From Bacteroidales bacterium UBA4347 (GTDB taxonomy: Bacteria > Bacteroidota > Bacteroidia > Bacteroidales > P3): a stretch of DNA of 9,383 nt. Location: NCBI GenBank assembly GCA_002394185.1, contig DGTB01000022.1, positions 1-9,383 of the forward strand, written 5' to 3'. The notes beneath the pieces were generated by a model. The model was not told the DNA's origin and did no database searches. It worked only from the letters and a program-made list of their open reading frames with translations. This document shows, piece after piece, positions 1 to 7,429 of the stretch. Position 1 is the first letter of the stretch. Each line of letters opens with the position of its first letter. Position numbers and translations under genes: made by a program.

Positions 1-1
1 C

Positions 2-3000
2 CTGCCCATCACCGACATGGACACCGCGCGCTACGACTTCACGTGGGGCAAGGTGGTGCTGCCGTTCGCCAACGAGCTCTGGACACAGACCGACTACAGC
101 ACGGTGGTCACCGGCTGGAAAATCACCTCCGTCACCAAGAACGGCACCTCCTACAACATCTTCAACATCCCCGCCGATGAGCCCTACAACTTCGCCGACC
201 GCGGCAATCCCCAGAAGGACATCTACAATGCCACCAACAACCCCTACATCTTCGCCCAGGGCGGCAACTACATAGTGCCCTACGGTGTGACGGCCATCAG
301 CATCGAGGCCAACTTCGCCACAGCCTACTACCTGAGCGACGCCCGGTCGGACTTCGGCTACAACAACTCCTACGGCGGCCAGACCGACCTGGGCTGGGCG
401 GTGCCCACCTCCTACCACAACCGTACGGTCTACACCGACCTCAACACCCTGGTGAACGCCCTGAGCAACAGCACCAACCCCCACAGCCAGGCCATCGTGC
501 TGGTGGGCAACTACCACTACAACCAGAACACCATTGGCGGTGTGCGTTTCGACGCCCGCAAAGCCGTCACCATCATGAGCGTGGACGAGGACCGGAACCA
601 GGAGCCCGACTACGGCTGGTACTCCTACCACACCACCGACCGTTCGGCGATACCTCCCATACGCTTCGACTTCGTGCCCAACATCGGCATGGGTATGGCC
701 GAGCGCGTCAACGGGTCCACCCCCTATCCCACCATCGGCATCTGGCACGGCAGGGGATGGTTCGAGCTGACCGAGACCTGCGTCAGCTTCATGAGCGAGT
801 GCGAAATCAACGACGGCGCCTTTACCAACAACGACGACCACGGCAACAACCGCTGGATAGCCAACAGCGGCTACTTCATCCAGATTGTCCGTGCCCGAAG
901 CGGCAACGCCAACAAGTTGAGCTACGAGCAGATTGGCGGCAACGCCTACGTGGAGGAGCTCTACCCCGGCTCGCACACCGACAATAATCTCGTCACCACC
1001 ATCAGGCCCATCCTCGTCACCGGCGGCGAAATCGAGGAATGCTACATGACCGGCTACCGCGCCGGGAGCACGGCTACCGGCAGCAACATCTGGTTCTGGG
1101 GCGCCGGCGGCAAGATGCACAAGTGGCTCGGCGCCTACATGGAGAACCCCAGTACCAACGGCGTCAACGTCACCGCCAAGGTGGACCACGCCGTCATAGG
1201 CCGTTTCTTCGGTGGCGGCACCTCGCCCAGCGCCAAAATCACCGGCAACATCGACATCACGATGAACAACAGCCTGGTGGACTTCTACTGCGGCGGTCCC
1301 GAGTTCGGCGACATGGCCGCGGGCAAGACCGTCACCACCCACGCCACCAACAGCACCTTTGGCGAATACTACGGCGCGGGCTTTGGCGGCACCTCCATCA
1401 CTTACAACCGCGAGGGCAACAACACCGGCGTCAACTTCGGCAACAGCATTGACTTCCCCATCGCCTTCGGGACAACCTACAAACGACTGACGAACAATGC
1501 CACCTACGGCATCGGCAGCTGCTACAAGTTCGAGTTCATCCTCTACTCCGGCGGCAGCGGCACGGGTGTGGCGCGTTCCTACACGGGCTATGCCAAATTC
1601 GACCTTGCCACCACGGGCAGCGTGACCAACGTACTGAACGGCTGCACCGTGCTGGGCAACTACTATGGCGCCGGCTGCCAGGGCAAGGTGAACGGCACCG
1701 TCACCTCCACGCTGACGGGCTGCACCTTCATGGGCAGCGTCTTCGGCGGCGGCTACAAGGCGGCCTCCAACGAGGTGCAGGTCTACCCCAGCACCGAGCC
1801 TGCCAAGTCCCGCTACACCAAACAGACGGGACTCTTCAGCGACTTCGGCACCGTGGAGCCCGAGACTTTCACGTGGCAGTATCGCAGCACCACAGGCTCC
1901 GACGACGCCAACAATATTCTATACACCGATATCGACATGAGCACCCTCGGCACCGTCACCGGGGCCATCACCCTCACCATCGACGGCGGCACGGTGGCGC
2001 AGAGCATCTACGGCACAGGCAATGAGAGTCCGGCCAACGGCGGTGTGACCACCCTCGTCAAGGGCGGCACCGAGGTGGGCGGCGATGTTTTCGGTGGGGG
2101 TAACCTGGCGCAGACCACGGGCAACGCCCTGCTGACCGTGGAGAACGGCAAAGCCACCAACCTCTTCGGTGGCGGCAACGCAGCCGGCATCGACGGCGAC
2201 GCCACCGTCAACATGGAGGGTGGCCAGGTGCGCACGGCCATCTACGGCGGATGCAACAGCAGCGGCGCGGTGAGCGGCGTGGTGAATGTCAACGTTCTGG
2301 GCGGCACCCTCGGCACCGATGCCGACCACACCATCAACATACACGGCGGCGGCTACGGCCAGGCCACCTCGACGGGCAACGACGTGACCGTCAGCATCGG
2401 CCAGGAAAGCGAAAGCGCCGCCTATCCCACCATCTGGGGCGACGTCTACGGCGGCTCGGCCAAGGGCAACGTCAACGCCTCGACCGCCAACACCACCACG
2501 GTGAATATCAACAACACGGTGCTCCACGGCAATGTCTTCGGCGGCGGCCTGGGCGAGAAGACCGCCAGTGGCCACTACGACGACGGCTCCTATGTCGTCA
2601 CCGACAGCGTGCCCGCCCTGGTCCTCGGCAATTCGGTGGTCAACATTGGCACCTCCACGCAGGAGAGCAACAACATACAGATCACCGGCAGCATCTTCGG
2701 TGGCAACAACTACTGTGGCTCGGCCCTGGGCTTCACCACGGTGCACATCTGGAAGACCGCACACACCGCTGCCAACACCGCTCCCTCGCAGAGCGGCAGT
2801 CCCGAGGTGGGCACCACCACGGCCCTGGCCACCCTGGGCACCGAGCCGGAAAACTTCGCCCTGCAAGCCGTCTACGGTGGCGGCAACCTGGCTCACTACA
2901 ACCCCGCCAATACCCTCTATGGAGGCACCGCCGGCAAACGCGCTTTTGTCCATGTGCACGGCTGCGACAACACCGTCCGTTATCTCTATGGCGGCGGTAA

Positions 3001-3991
3001 CGCCGCCAACACTCCGGCCGACAGCGTTATCATCGACGGCGGACGTTTCTACAAAATCTTCGGCGGCGGCAACGGCGAACGTGCCGACCTGCCCGGCGCC
3101 GACCTTACCGAGGGCAACGCCTATACGCTCGTCAAGGGCGGCGTCTACAACGCCGTTTTCGGTGGCTCCAACACCAAAGGTGTCATTGCCAAGGATATGA
3201 AGCTCAATATCGCTCCCGACGGCGGCTGCGGTCTCGAACTCATCGGCGACCTCTTCGGCGGTGGCAACCTCGCCCCCAGCAAGGGAGGCAACCTCACCAT
3301 CGAGTGCGGCGACATCGTCCTCGGCAACGTCTACGGCGGTGCCAATGCAGCCTACGTCGACGGTGATGTCACCCTCACCCTCAAGGGTGGCAACAGCATA
3401 GACTACGTCTTCGGCGGCAGCAAGAGCGTGGCCGACGAGGACCATGTCGGCGGCTACGCCATCAACGGCAATGTCTCCCTCATCCTCAAGGGCGGCACCA
3501 TCACCAACGCCTTCGGTGGCAGCGACACCAAGGGCAACATCAAGGGCATCATCAGCGTCCTGGTCGACGATGCCGAGGATGCGGGATGCCCGCTGAAGGT
3601 GGACAACGTCTACGGTGGCGGCAAGGATGCCGCCTACACGCCGCAAAACCCCTCAGTGGCGACACCTACGGTCGATGTGGCTAACGGCACGGTGAACAAC
3701 GCCGTGTTCGGCGGCGGCTTGGGTGCCGACGCCAAAATCACGGCCAACCCGACAGTGAAAATTGGTGGCACTGGCGCAAAACATGCTGTTGTGGGTGGAA
3801 CCAAGATTGCCGGAGGCACGGGCGAAGGCAACGTCTTCGGCGGCGGCTCGGAAGCCGACGTGCTCAAGGACGGCGACAACACAGGTAACACCAGCGTCAC
3901 CCTCACTGGCAACGCCGAAATCATGGGCAACGTTTACGGCGGTGGCAACAAGGCCGCCGTGGAAGGCAATACGCAAGTGAAAATGGAATGA
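2..3991 (+). CDS. Giant Gly/Asn-rich repeat surface protein, 5'-partial
   Basis: I do not recognise a named family. The frame is open to the left edge (codons for LPITD precede the first Met at 17) and no leader or ribosome site is visible, so the gene very probably starts upstream; the visible part is about 1,329 residues. From the Met, residues 1-120 are an aromatic-rich module ending in a stretch (FAQGGNYIVPYGV) that resembles bacterial InlB-like surface repeats. Residues about 140-390 are non-repetitive and contain VDEDRNQEPDYGWYSYH and GWFELTET. From about residue 397 Gly-rich anchors appear (FFGGGT, YYGAG), and from about 660 a regular array of VFGGGN-type repeats runs to the stop. Alternating short hydrophobic strands with Gly/Asn turns suggest a beta-helix or other beta-solenoid. 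Any signal peptide would lie outside the window. No C-terminal sorting domain is present; the protein ends in mid-repeat. Export to the cell surface is inferred from composition only. Confidence 0.85.
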   Translation: MPITDMDTARYDFTWGKVVLPFANELWTQTDYSTVVTGWKITSVTKNGTSYNIFNIPADEPYNFADRGNPQKDIYNATNNPYIFAQGGNYIVPYGVTAISIEANFATAYYLSDARSDFGYNNSYGGQTDLGWAVPTSYHNRTVYTDLNTLVNALSNSTNPHSQAIVLVGNYHYNQNTIGGVRFDARKAVTIMSVDEDRNQEPDYGWYSYHTTDRSAIPPIRFDFVPNIGMGMAERVNGSTPYPTIGIWHGRGWFELTETCVSFMSECEINDGAFTNNDDHGNNRWIANSGYFIQIVRARSGNANKLSYEQIGGNAYVEELYPGSHTDNNLVTTIRPILVTGGEIEECYMTGYRAGSTATGSNIWFWGAGGKMHKWLGAYMENPSTNGVNVTAKVDHAVIGRFFGGGTSPSAKITGNIDITMNNSLVDFYCGGPEFGDMAAGKTVTTHATNSTFGEYYGAGFGGTSITYNREGNNTGVNFGNSIDFPIAFGTTYKRLTNNATYGIGSCYKFEFILYSGGSGTGVARSYTGYAKFDLATTGSVTNVLNGCTVLGNYYGAGCQGKVNGTVTSTLTGCTFMGSVFGGGYKAASNEVQVYPSTEPAKSRYTKQTGLFSDFGTVEPETFTWQYRSTTGSDDANNILYTDIDMSTLGTVTGAITLTIDGGTVAQSIYGTGNESPANGGVTTLVKGGTEVGGDVFGGGNLAQTTGNALLTVENGKATNLFGGGNAAGIDGDATVNMEGGQVRTAIYGGCNSSGAVSGVVNVNVLGGTLGTDADHTINIHGGGYGQATSTGNDVTVSIGQESESAAYPTIWGDVYGGSAKGNVNASTANTTTVNINNTVLHGNVFGGGLGEKTASGHYDDGSYVVTDSVPALVLGNSVVNIGTSTQESNNIQITGSIFGGNNYCGSALGFTTVHIWKTAHTAANTAPSQSGSPEVGTTTALATLGTEPENFALQAVYGGGNLAHYNPANTLYGGTAGKRAFVHVHGCDNTVRYLYGGGNAANTPADSVIIDGGRFYKIFGGGNGERADLPGADLTEGNAYTLVKGGVYNAVFGGSNTKGVIAKDMKLNIAPDGGCGLELIGDLFGGGNLAPSKGGNLTIECGDIVLGNVYGGANAAYVDGDVTLTLKGGNSIDYVFGGSKSVADEDHVGGYAINGNVSLILKGGTITNAFGGSDTKGNIKGIISVLVDDAEDAGCPLKVDNVYGGGKDAAYTPQNPSVATPTVDVANGTVNNAVFGGGLGADAKITANPTVKIGGTGAKHAVVGGTKIAGGTGEGNVFGGGSEADVLKDGDNTGNTSVTLTGNAEIMGNVYGGGNKAAVEGNTQVKME
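1993..3988 (+). repeat. Array of ~26-residue FGGGN protein repeats
   Basis: The anchor [VLIA][FY]GG[GSAC][NSKLD] recurs about 20 times. Well-spaced copies start at 2087 (VFGGGN), 2162 (LFGGGN), 2240 (IYGGCN), 3251 (LFGGGN), 3329 (VYGGAN) and 3407 (VFGGSK). The spacings are 75, 78, 78 and 78 bases, so one unit is 25-26 residues. A typical unit reads anchor, xAxxxG, [ND]xxxxx with alternating hydrophobics, then xGGxxxxx. Other units carry loops of 28-34 residues (3407 to 3509, 3509 to 3608, 3608 to 3704, 3833 to 3932). One unit is shortened to 15 residues (3788 to 3833). Synonymous codons differ between units, so the array is old and diverged, although short identical runs remain, such as GTCTACGGTGGCGGCAA near 2870 and 3608. 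A beta-solenoid is the likely fold. Confidence 0.85.
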
Positions 3992-4000
3992 AGATCTTCA
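3989..4000. repeat. 12-base perfect palindrome holding two opposing stop codons
   Basis: TGAAGATCTTCA is its own reverse complement. Its first three bases are the stop codon of the plus-strand repeat protein, and its last three, read on the minus strand, are the stop codon of uvrC. The symmetry ends at the next base pair (A3988 against C4001). It marks the junction between the two converging genes. It is too short and has no loop, so it is not a convincing terminator. Confidence 0.75.
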
Positions 4001-5818
4001 CTCTTGGTGAAGGCTGTCGTATAGCGCTCGCGCTTTGGCGGGACCTATGGCGGCGCTGAGGTCTTCCAGGGTCTGGATTTGGATTTGCTTCACACTGCCG
4101 TATCGAAGCAGCAGCTCGTGGGCCGTCTTCTCTCCGATTCCGGGAATGTCGGTGAGGGCGGTGCGGAATGTGCCCTTGGAACGTTTGTCTTTGTGAAAGG
4201 TGATGGCGAAGCGGTGCACCTCGTTCTGTATCTGCTCCAGCAGGTGGAACAGCGGGTCGGTGGGTTTGAGACCCACAACGGCGATCTCGCCCCGCTCGTC
4301 GAAACGCAGCAACTGGTTGGTGCGGTGGCGGTCGTCTTTGGCAAGGCCGGCGATGGGAATGGCGAGGTGGAGGCGGTCCACGATGACCTCGCGGGCCACA
4401 TGCATCTGCCCCTCGCCGCCGTCGACGATGAGGAGGTCGGGGAGGGGGGCGTCTTCGTCCTTGAGGCGGGAGTAGCGACGCTCGATGACTTCGGACATGG
4501 AGGCGTAGTCGTCGGGTCCCTCGACGGTCTTGATGTTGAATTTGCGGTAGAGGTTGCGGTTGGGTTTGCCGGCGGTGAAGTGGACCATGCCGGCGACGGG
4601 GTAGGCACCCTGGATGTTGGAGTTGTCGAAGCATTCTATCTCCATGGGCAGCGAGGGCAGGGCGAGGGCGCGCTGGATGCGCTCGAGGAGCTTGAGGGCC
4701 TGGGGGGCGGCGTCGCCCTGTGTGAGGGCGCGCTGGTGGCGGCACTGCTTCTGGTAGCTCTCGACGTTGCGCAGGGAGAGCTCCAGCAGCTTGCGGCGGT
4801 CGCCACGCGGGTCGTAGTTCTGGCGCAGGTAGTCGGCGGGGATGTCGGGCACGGCGAAGGGAAGGATGATTTCCTGCGCGGTGCTCTGGGTCTGCTCGTG
4901 GAGGGCGGGGATGACGGTGGCGAGGATTTCGGTGTCGGTCTCGTCGAGCTGGCGTTTGACCTCGTTGCTGAGGGAGTAGATGATGGCGCCGTTCTTGATG
5001 CGGAGGAAGTTGATGTAGGCATAGGCGGGGTCGTCGCCGAGGATGGAGACGACGTCGACGTCGCGGACGTTGGTGTCGACGACGGTGGAGCGGCTCTGGT
5101 ATTCGGCCAGCAGGTGTATCTTGCGTTTGAGGGCTTCGGCTTCTTCGAAGCGGAGCTGGTCGGCGAGGGCGTACATGCGATTCTTCATCTGCTCCTCGAT
5201 CTCGCCGAAGTCGCCCTTCAGTATGCGGCGTATGTTCTCGATGGTGGCGTGGTATTCCTCTTTGCTTTGTAGGCCGGCACATGGGGCGCCGCAGAGGCCT
5301 ATCTGGTGCTTCATGCAGGGGCGGTTGCCGAGGGTGTTGCAGGTGCGGTACTGGAAGAGCTGGCGTATGATGTCCTGAAGCTCGCGCAGGATGCGGCCGT
5401 TGGGGTAGGGACCGAAGTATTGGCCGCGGAGGTTGCGGCGGCGCGTGTAGAGCAGGCGCGGAAATTCCTCGTCGGTGATGCAGAGGTAGGGGTAGGTCTT
5501 GTCGTCCTTGAGCATCGAGTTGTAGCGCGGCTGGTAGCGCTTGATGAGGCTGTTCTCGAGGAGCAGGGCGTCGACCTCGGTGGCCACAACGGTGACGCGG
5601 ATATCGTAGATGTTGCGCACCAGCATCTTGATCTTCGGGCTCTTGTCGTCGTAGTGCGAGAAGTAGCTGCTGACGCGCCGCTGGAGGTTGCGGGCTTTGC
5701 CGACATAGATGACTTTTCCCGAGGCGTCGAGGTGCTGGTAGACACCAGGGTTTTCGGGAATGGTTTTAAGCCGCATGGCTATGCGGTCGATGTTCTTGTT
5801 GATGGAGGCGTCGATCAT
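3998..5818 (-). CDS. uvrC: Excinuclease ABC subunit C
   Basis: This is the dual-incision nuclease of nucleotide excision repair, recruited by UvrB to cut on both sides of a DNA lesion in the cytoplasm. The 606-residue length is normal for the family. Residues 21-100 are the GIY-YIG nuclease domain (GVY at 25, IYVGKA at 37, and the conserved Glu in LLENSLIKRY near 88). Four cysteines at 160, 168, 176 and 180 match the conserved cluster reported to bind iron-sulfur in other UvrC proteins. A UVR motif for UvrB contact lies near 203-238. The C-terminal RNase H-like nuclease has FDNSNIQG (Asp398), DLLIVDGGEGQ (Asp466) and EVHRFAI (His535). Residues 557-606 are the helix-hairpin-helix pair (DIPGIGEKTA, IGPAKARAL). 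The start ATG overlaps the TGA of the upstream lipoprotein gene (ATGA), implying coupled translation. It appears intact. Confidence 0.97.
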   Translation of the reverse strand: MIDASINKNIDRIAMRLKTIPENPGVYQHLDASGKVIYVGKARNLQRRVSSYFSHYDDKSPKIKMLVRNIYDIRVTVVATEVDALLLENSLIKRYQPRYNSMLKDDKTYPYLCITDEEFPRLLYTRRRNLRGQYFGPYPNGRILRELQDIIRQLFQYRTCNTLGNRPCMKHQIGLCGAPCAGLQSKEEYHATIENIRRILKGDFGEIEEQMKNRMYALADQLRFEEAEALKRKIHLLAEYQSRSTVVDTNVRDVDVVSILGDDPAYAYINFLRIKNGAIIYSLSNEVKRQLDETDTEILATVIPALHEQTQSTAQEIILPFAVPDIPADYLRQNYDPRGDRRKLLELSLRNVESYQKQCRHQRALTQGDAAPQALKLLERIQRALALPSLPMEIECFDNSNIQGAYPVAGMVHFTAGKPNRNLYRKFNIKTVEGPDDYASMSEVIERRYSRLKDEDAPLPDLLIVDGGEGQMHVAREVIVDRLHLAIPIAGLAKDDRHRTNQLLRFDERGEIAVVGLKPTDPLFHLLEQIQNEVHRFAITFHKDKRSKGTFRTALTDIPGIGEKTAHELLLRYGSVKQIQIQTLEDLSAAIGPAKARALYDSLHQE

Positions 5819-6321
5819 TTATCCAGGGCGGAGAAGTCGATTTCGGTGCGCTGCACGTTCAGGCGGAAACTCCGGACTCCTTCGAGGTCGTATTGGCTTG
5901 TGGCCTGGGCTATCTCCATGCGGTAGTCGCCTTTGGCGTTGAAGGTGAAGAAGGGGCGGATGTTCTGTGTGAGGGTGCGGAGGCCGTCGCGGTCGCGGCC
6001 AGGGGTGACGATGCCTTTCCAGCGGCCGTTCTCGACCATGTTGACGTAGGCGTAGAACATGCGGCGTTCGCCGTCGGGGCTGTAGAGGTTGACGGTTAGC
6101 GGAAGCTGGGGGTTGCGCATGAGGGCGGTGTCGACGACAAGCTCTAAATCGATACGGTAGAAGTCGTCGGCATTTGGGACCGAGAACTCGAACACTTCGG
6201 GGGTGAAGCGGTTCCAGGTGTTGTTGGCAAAGGTGCGTGTGTCGTCGACGAGTGTGGGGTTGCTGCTGCAGGAGAGGAGGGTCAGGGCGAAAAGGAGGGG
6301 TAAAAGACGAAGGGTGGACAT
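5815..6321 (-). CDS. gldH: GldH-like outer-envelope lipoprotein
   Basis: The product is 168 residues. A lipoprotein signal peptide is clear: a short hydrophobic stretch from residue 4 and a lipobox ending LLSC, which puts the lipidated Cys at residue 18. The mature part has the layout I associate with gliding-motility lipoprotein GldH: an early aromatic segment (TWNRF), a strand like YRIDLELVV, then a loop and LYSPDGERR, a GRWKGI turn, FTFNAKGDYRMEIAQ, and a final GVRSFRLNVQRTE strand. GldH is needed for gliding in flavobacteria, but homologues are common in non-gliding Bacteroidota, where the role is unclear. The start lies 5 bases after the asd stop and is preceded by an AT-rich leader without Shine-Dalgarno; the stop overlaps the uvrC start. 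The lipoprotein call is firm; the GldH family call is from general pattern resemblance and is moderate. Confidence 0.6.
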   Translation of the reverse strand: MSTLRLLPLLFALTLLSCSSNPTLVDDTRTFANNTWNRFTPEVFEFSVPNADDFYRIDLELVVDTALMRNPQLPLTVNLYSPDGERRMFYAYVNMVENGRWKGIVTPGRDRDGLRTLTQNIRPFFTFNAKGDYRMEIAQATSQYDLEGVRSFRLNVQRTEIDFSALDK

Positions 6322-6326
6322 GGTAT

Positions 6327-7355
6327 TTAATTTTTATGTTTTATAATGTGTTGCATGATTTGGACGGCGTTGGTGGCAGCGCCTTTGCGGATGTTGTCGG
6401 CTACGACCCAGAGGTTGAGGGTGCAGGGTTGCGAGGGGTCGCGGCGCAGACGGCCGACGAAGACTTCGTCGCGGTGGTGTGCGGTGATGGGCATGGGATA
6501 GAGGTTTCGGGAGGGGTCGTCGAGGAGGATGACGCCGGGGGTGTCGGCGATGAGGGTTCGCAGCTGGTCGAGGTCGTAGTCGCGTTTGAGTTCGACGTTG
6601 ACAGATTCGCTGTGGCCACCGACGACAGGGACGCGGGCGACGGTGGCGGAGACGAGGATGGAGGGATCGTTGAAGATTTTCCTGGTTTCATCGACGAGTT
6701 TCTGTTCCTCGGTGGTGTAGCCAGAGGGCAGGAAGTCTCCTCCGTGAGGGAAGAGGTTGCGGTGGATCTGATAGGGGTAGGCTGGGGAGGAACAAGACTC
6801 TCCGCGTTCTTCGGCTTCGAGCTGTCGTACGGCTTTAAGGCCGGTGCCAGTGATGCTTTGGTAGGTGGAGACGACGATGCGCCGGATGCCGTATTCACGT
6901 TGTAGGGCTGATATGGCGAGAACCATCTGGATGGTGCTGCAGTTGGGGTTGGCGATGATGACGGCTCCGTTGGGGGATTGCCTGAGGGCGTTGAGGGCGG
7001 TGTCGATGTTGATTTCGGGCACGACGAGAGGTATCTGGGGGTCTTTGCGCCAGGCCGAGGAGTTGTCGATGACAGTGGTGCCGGCATTTACGAAGAGTGG
7101 CGCATACTGGCGCGAGGCGGATGCGCCGGCAGAGAAGATGGCGTAGTGTGGGTGGGCATCTATGGCCTCCTCGACGGAGACGACGGTGATTTGGCGGTCG
7201 GCGAAGGGTATGGTTTTGCCGACGGATTTGGGCGAGGCGGCAGCAATGATTTCGTGGTTGGCAAAACCGCGTTCGGCAAGGACGGTGAGCATTTCGCGGC
7301 CTACGAGGCCTGTGGCCCCGACAACGGCTATTTTCATTTTGTTTGTATTCTGCAT
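6327..7355 (-). CDS. asd: Aspartate-semialdehyde dehydrogenase
   Basis: It catalyses the NADPH-dependent reduction of aspartyl phosphate to aspartate semialdehyde, the branch point to lysine, diaminopimelate, threonine and methionine. The product is 342 residues, normal for the family. The N-terminal Rossmann motif is GATGLVGRE (13-21). The catalytic Cys is 139 in ANPNCSTIQ, the substrate-contacting Gln is 166 in STYQSITGTG, and RVPVVGGHSE carries Arg241 and His248. The C-terminal DNIRKGAATNAVQI is typical of the family. An internal Met at 7337 gives MKIAVVGATG, the usual beginning of this family, and it follows an A-rich stretch favoured at Bacteroidota starts. That shorter form of 336 residues may be the true one; I kept the first Met because it also lies downstream of the promoter. 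It is the first gene of a unit with the GldH-like gene and uvrC. Confidence 0.96.
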   Translation of the reverse strand: MQNTNKMKIAVVGATGLVGREMLTVLAERGFANHEIIAAASPKSVGKTIPFADRQITVVSVEEAIDAHPHYAIFSAGASASRQYAPLFVNAGTTVIDNSSAWRKDPQIPLVVPEINIDTALNALRQSPNGAVIIANPNCSTIQMVLAISALQREYGIRRIVVSTYQSITGTGLKAVRQLEAEERGESCSSPAYPYQIHRNLFPHGGDFLPSGYTTEEQKLVDETRKIFNDPSILVSATVARVPVVGGHSESVNVELKRDYDLDQLRTLIADTPGVILLDDPSRNLYPMPITAHHRDEVFVGRLRRDPSQPCTLNLWVVADNIRKGAATNAVQIMQHIIKHKN

Positions 7356-7388
7356 GGTAGGTCAGATTGTCTATTATCAATTAAAGTG

Positions 7389-7420
7389 CAAAAATACGAT
7401 TTTTTGTTGATTTGATCAAA
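7389..7420 (-). promoter_or_regulatory. Bacteroidota-type promoter for asd-gldH-uvrC
   Basis: Read on the minus strand, TTTG (7420-7417) is followed after 20 bases by TATTTTTG (7396-7389). This matches the known Bacteroidota primary sigma consensus (TTTG near -33 and TAnnTTTG near -7, spaced about 19-21). Transcription would start near 7382, about 27 bases before the first asd Met and about 45 before the second. The TTTG box is half of a 10-base palindrome, TTTGATCAAA (7411-7420), which could be an operator or chance in AT-rich DNA. The site lies in the 74-base spacer after mltG, the only clear gap among the minus-strand genes. Confidence 0.8.
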
Positions 7421-7429
7421 AAAAGTGTT

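Noticed and set aside
1919..3646. A 575-codon open frame antisense to the repeat array.
   Set aside because: Its Ala/Val/Asp-rich, low-complexity product mirrors the GGC/ACC codon repeats on the other strand; repeat periodicity in GC-rich DNA keeps stops out. No start signal or domain is visible.
2..3991. Chlamydial Pmp-type or autotransporter protein.
   Set aside because: The repeats are FGGGN-type, not GGAI/FxxN, and there is no C-terminal beta-barrel.
3996..4012. Stem-loop CTTCAC-TCTTG-GTGAAG at the end of uvrC, as a terminator.
   Set aside because: The stem is only 6 bases with moderate GC and no T-run follows on either strand; it also lies within the last uvrC codons.
4079..5272. A 397-codon plus-strand frame opposite uvrC.
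   Set aside because: It is a Val/Glu/Gly/Asp-rich mirror of the uvrC codons with no recognisable motifs.
3921..5282. A 453-codon open frame overlapping uvrC in another frame of the same strand.
   Set aside because: The product is Arg/Pro/His-rich, as expected for an out-of-frame reading of GC-rich coding DNA, and the real uvrC motifs are all in the other frame.
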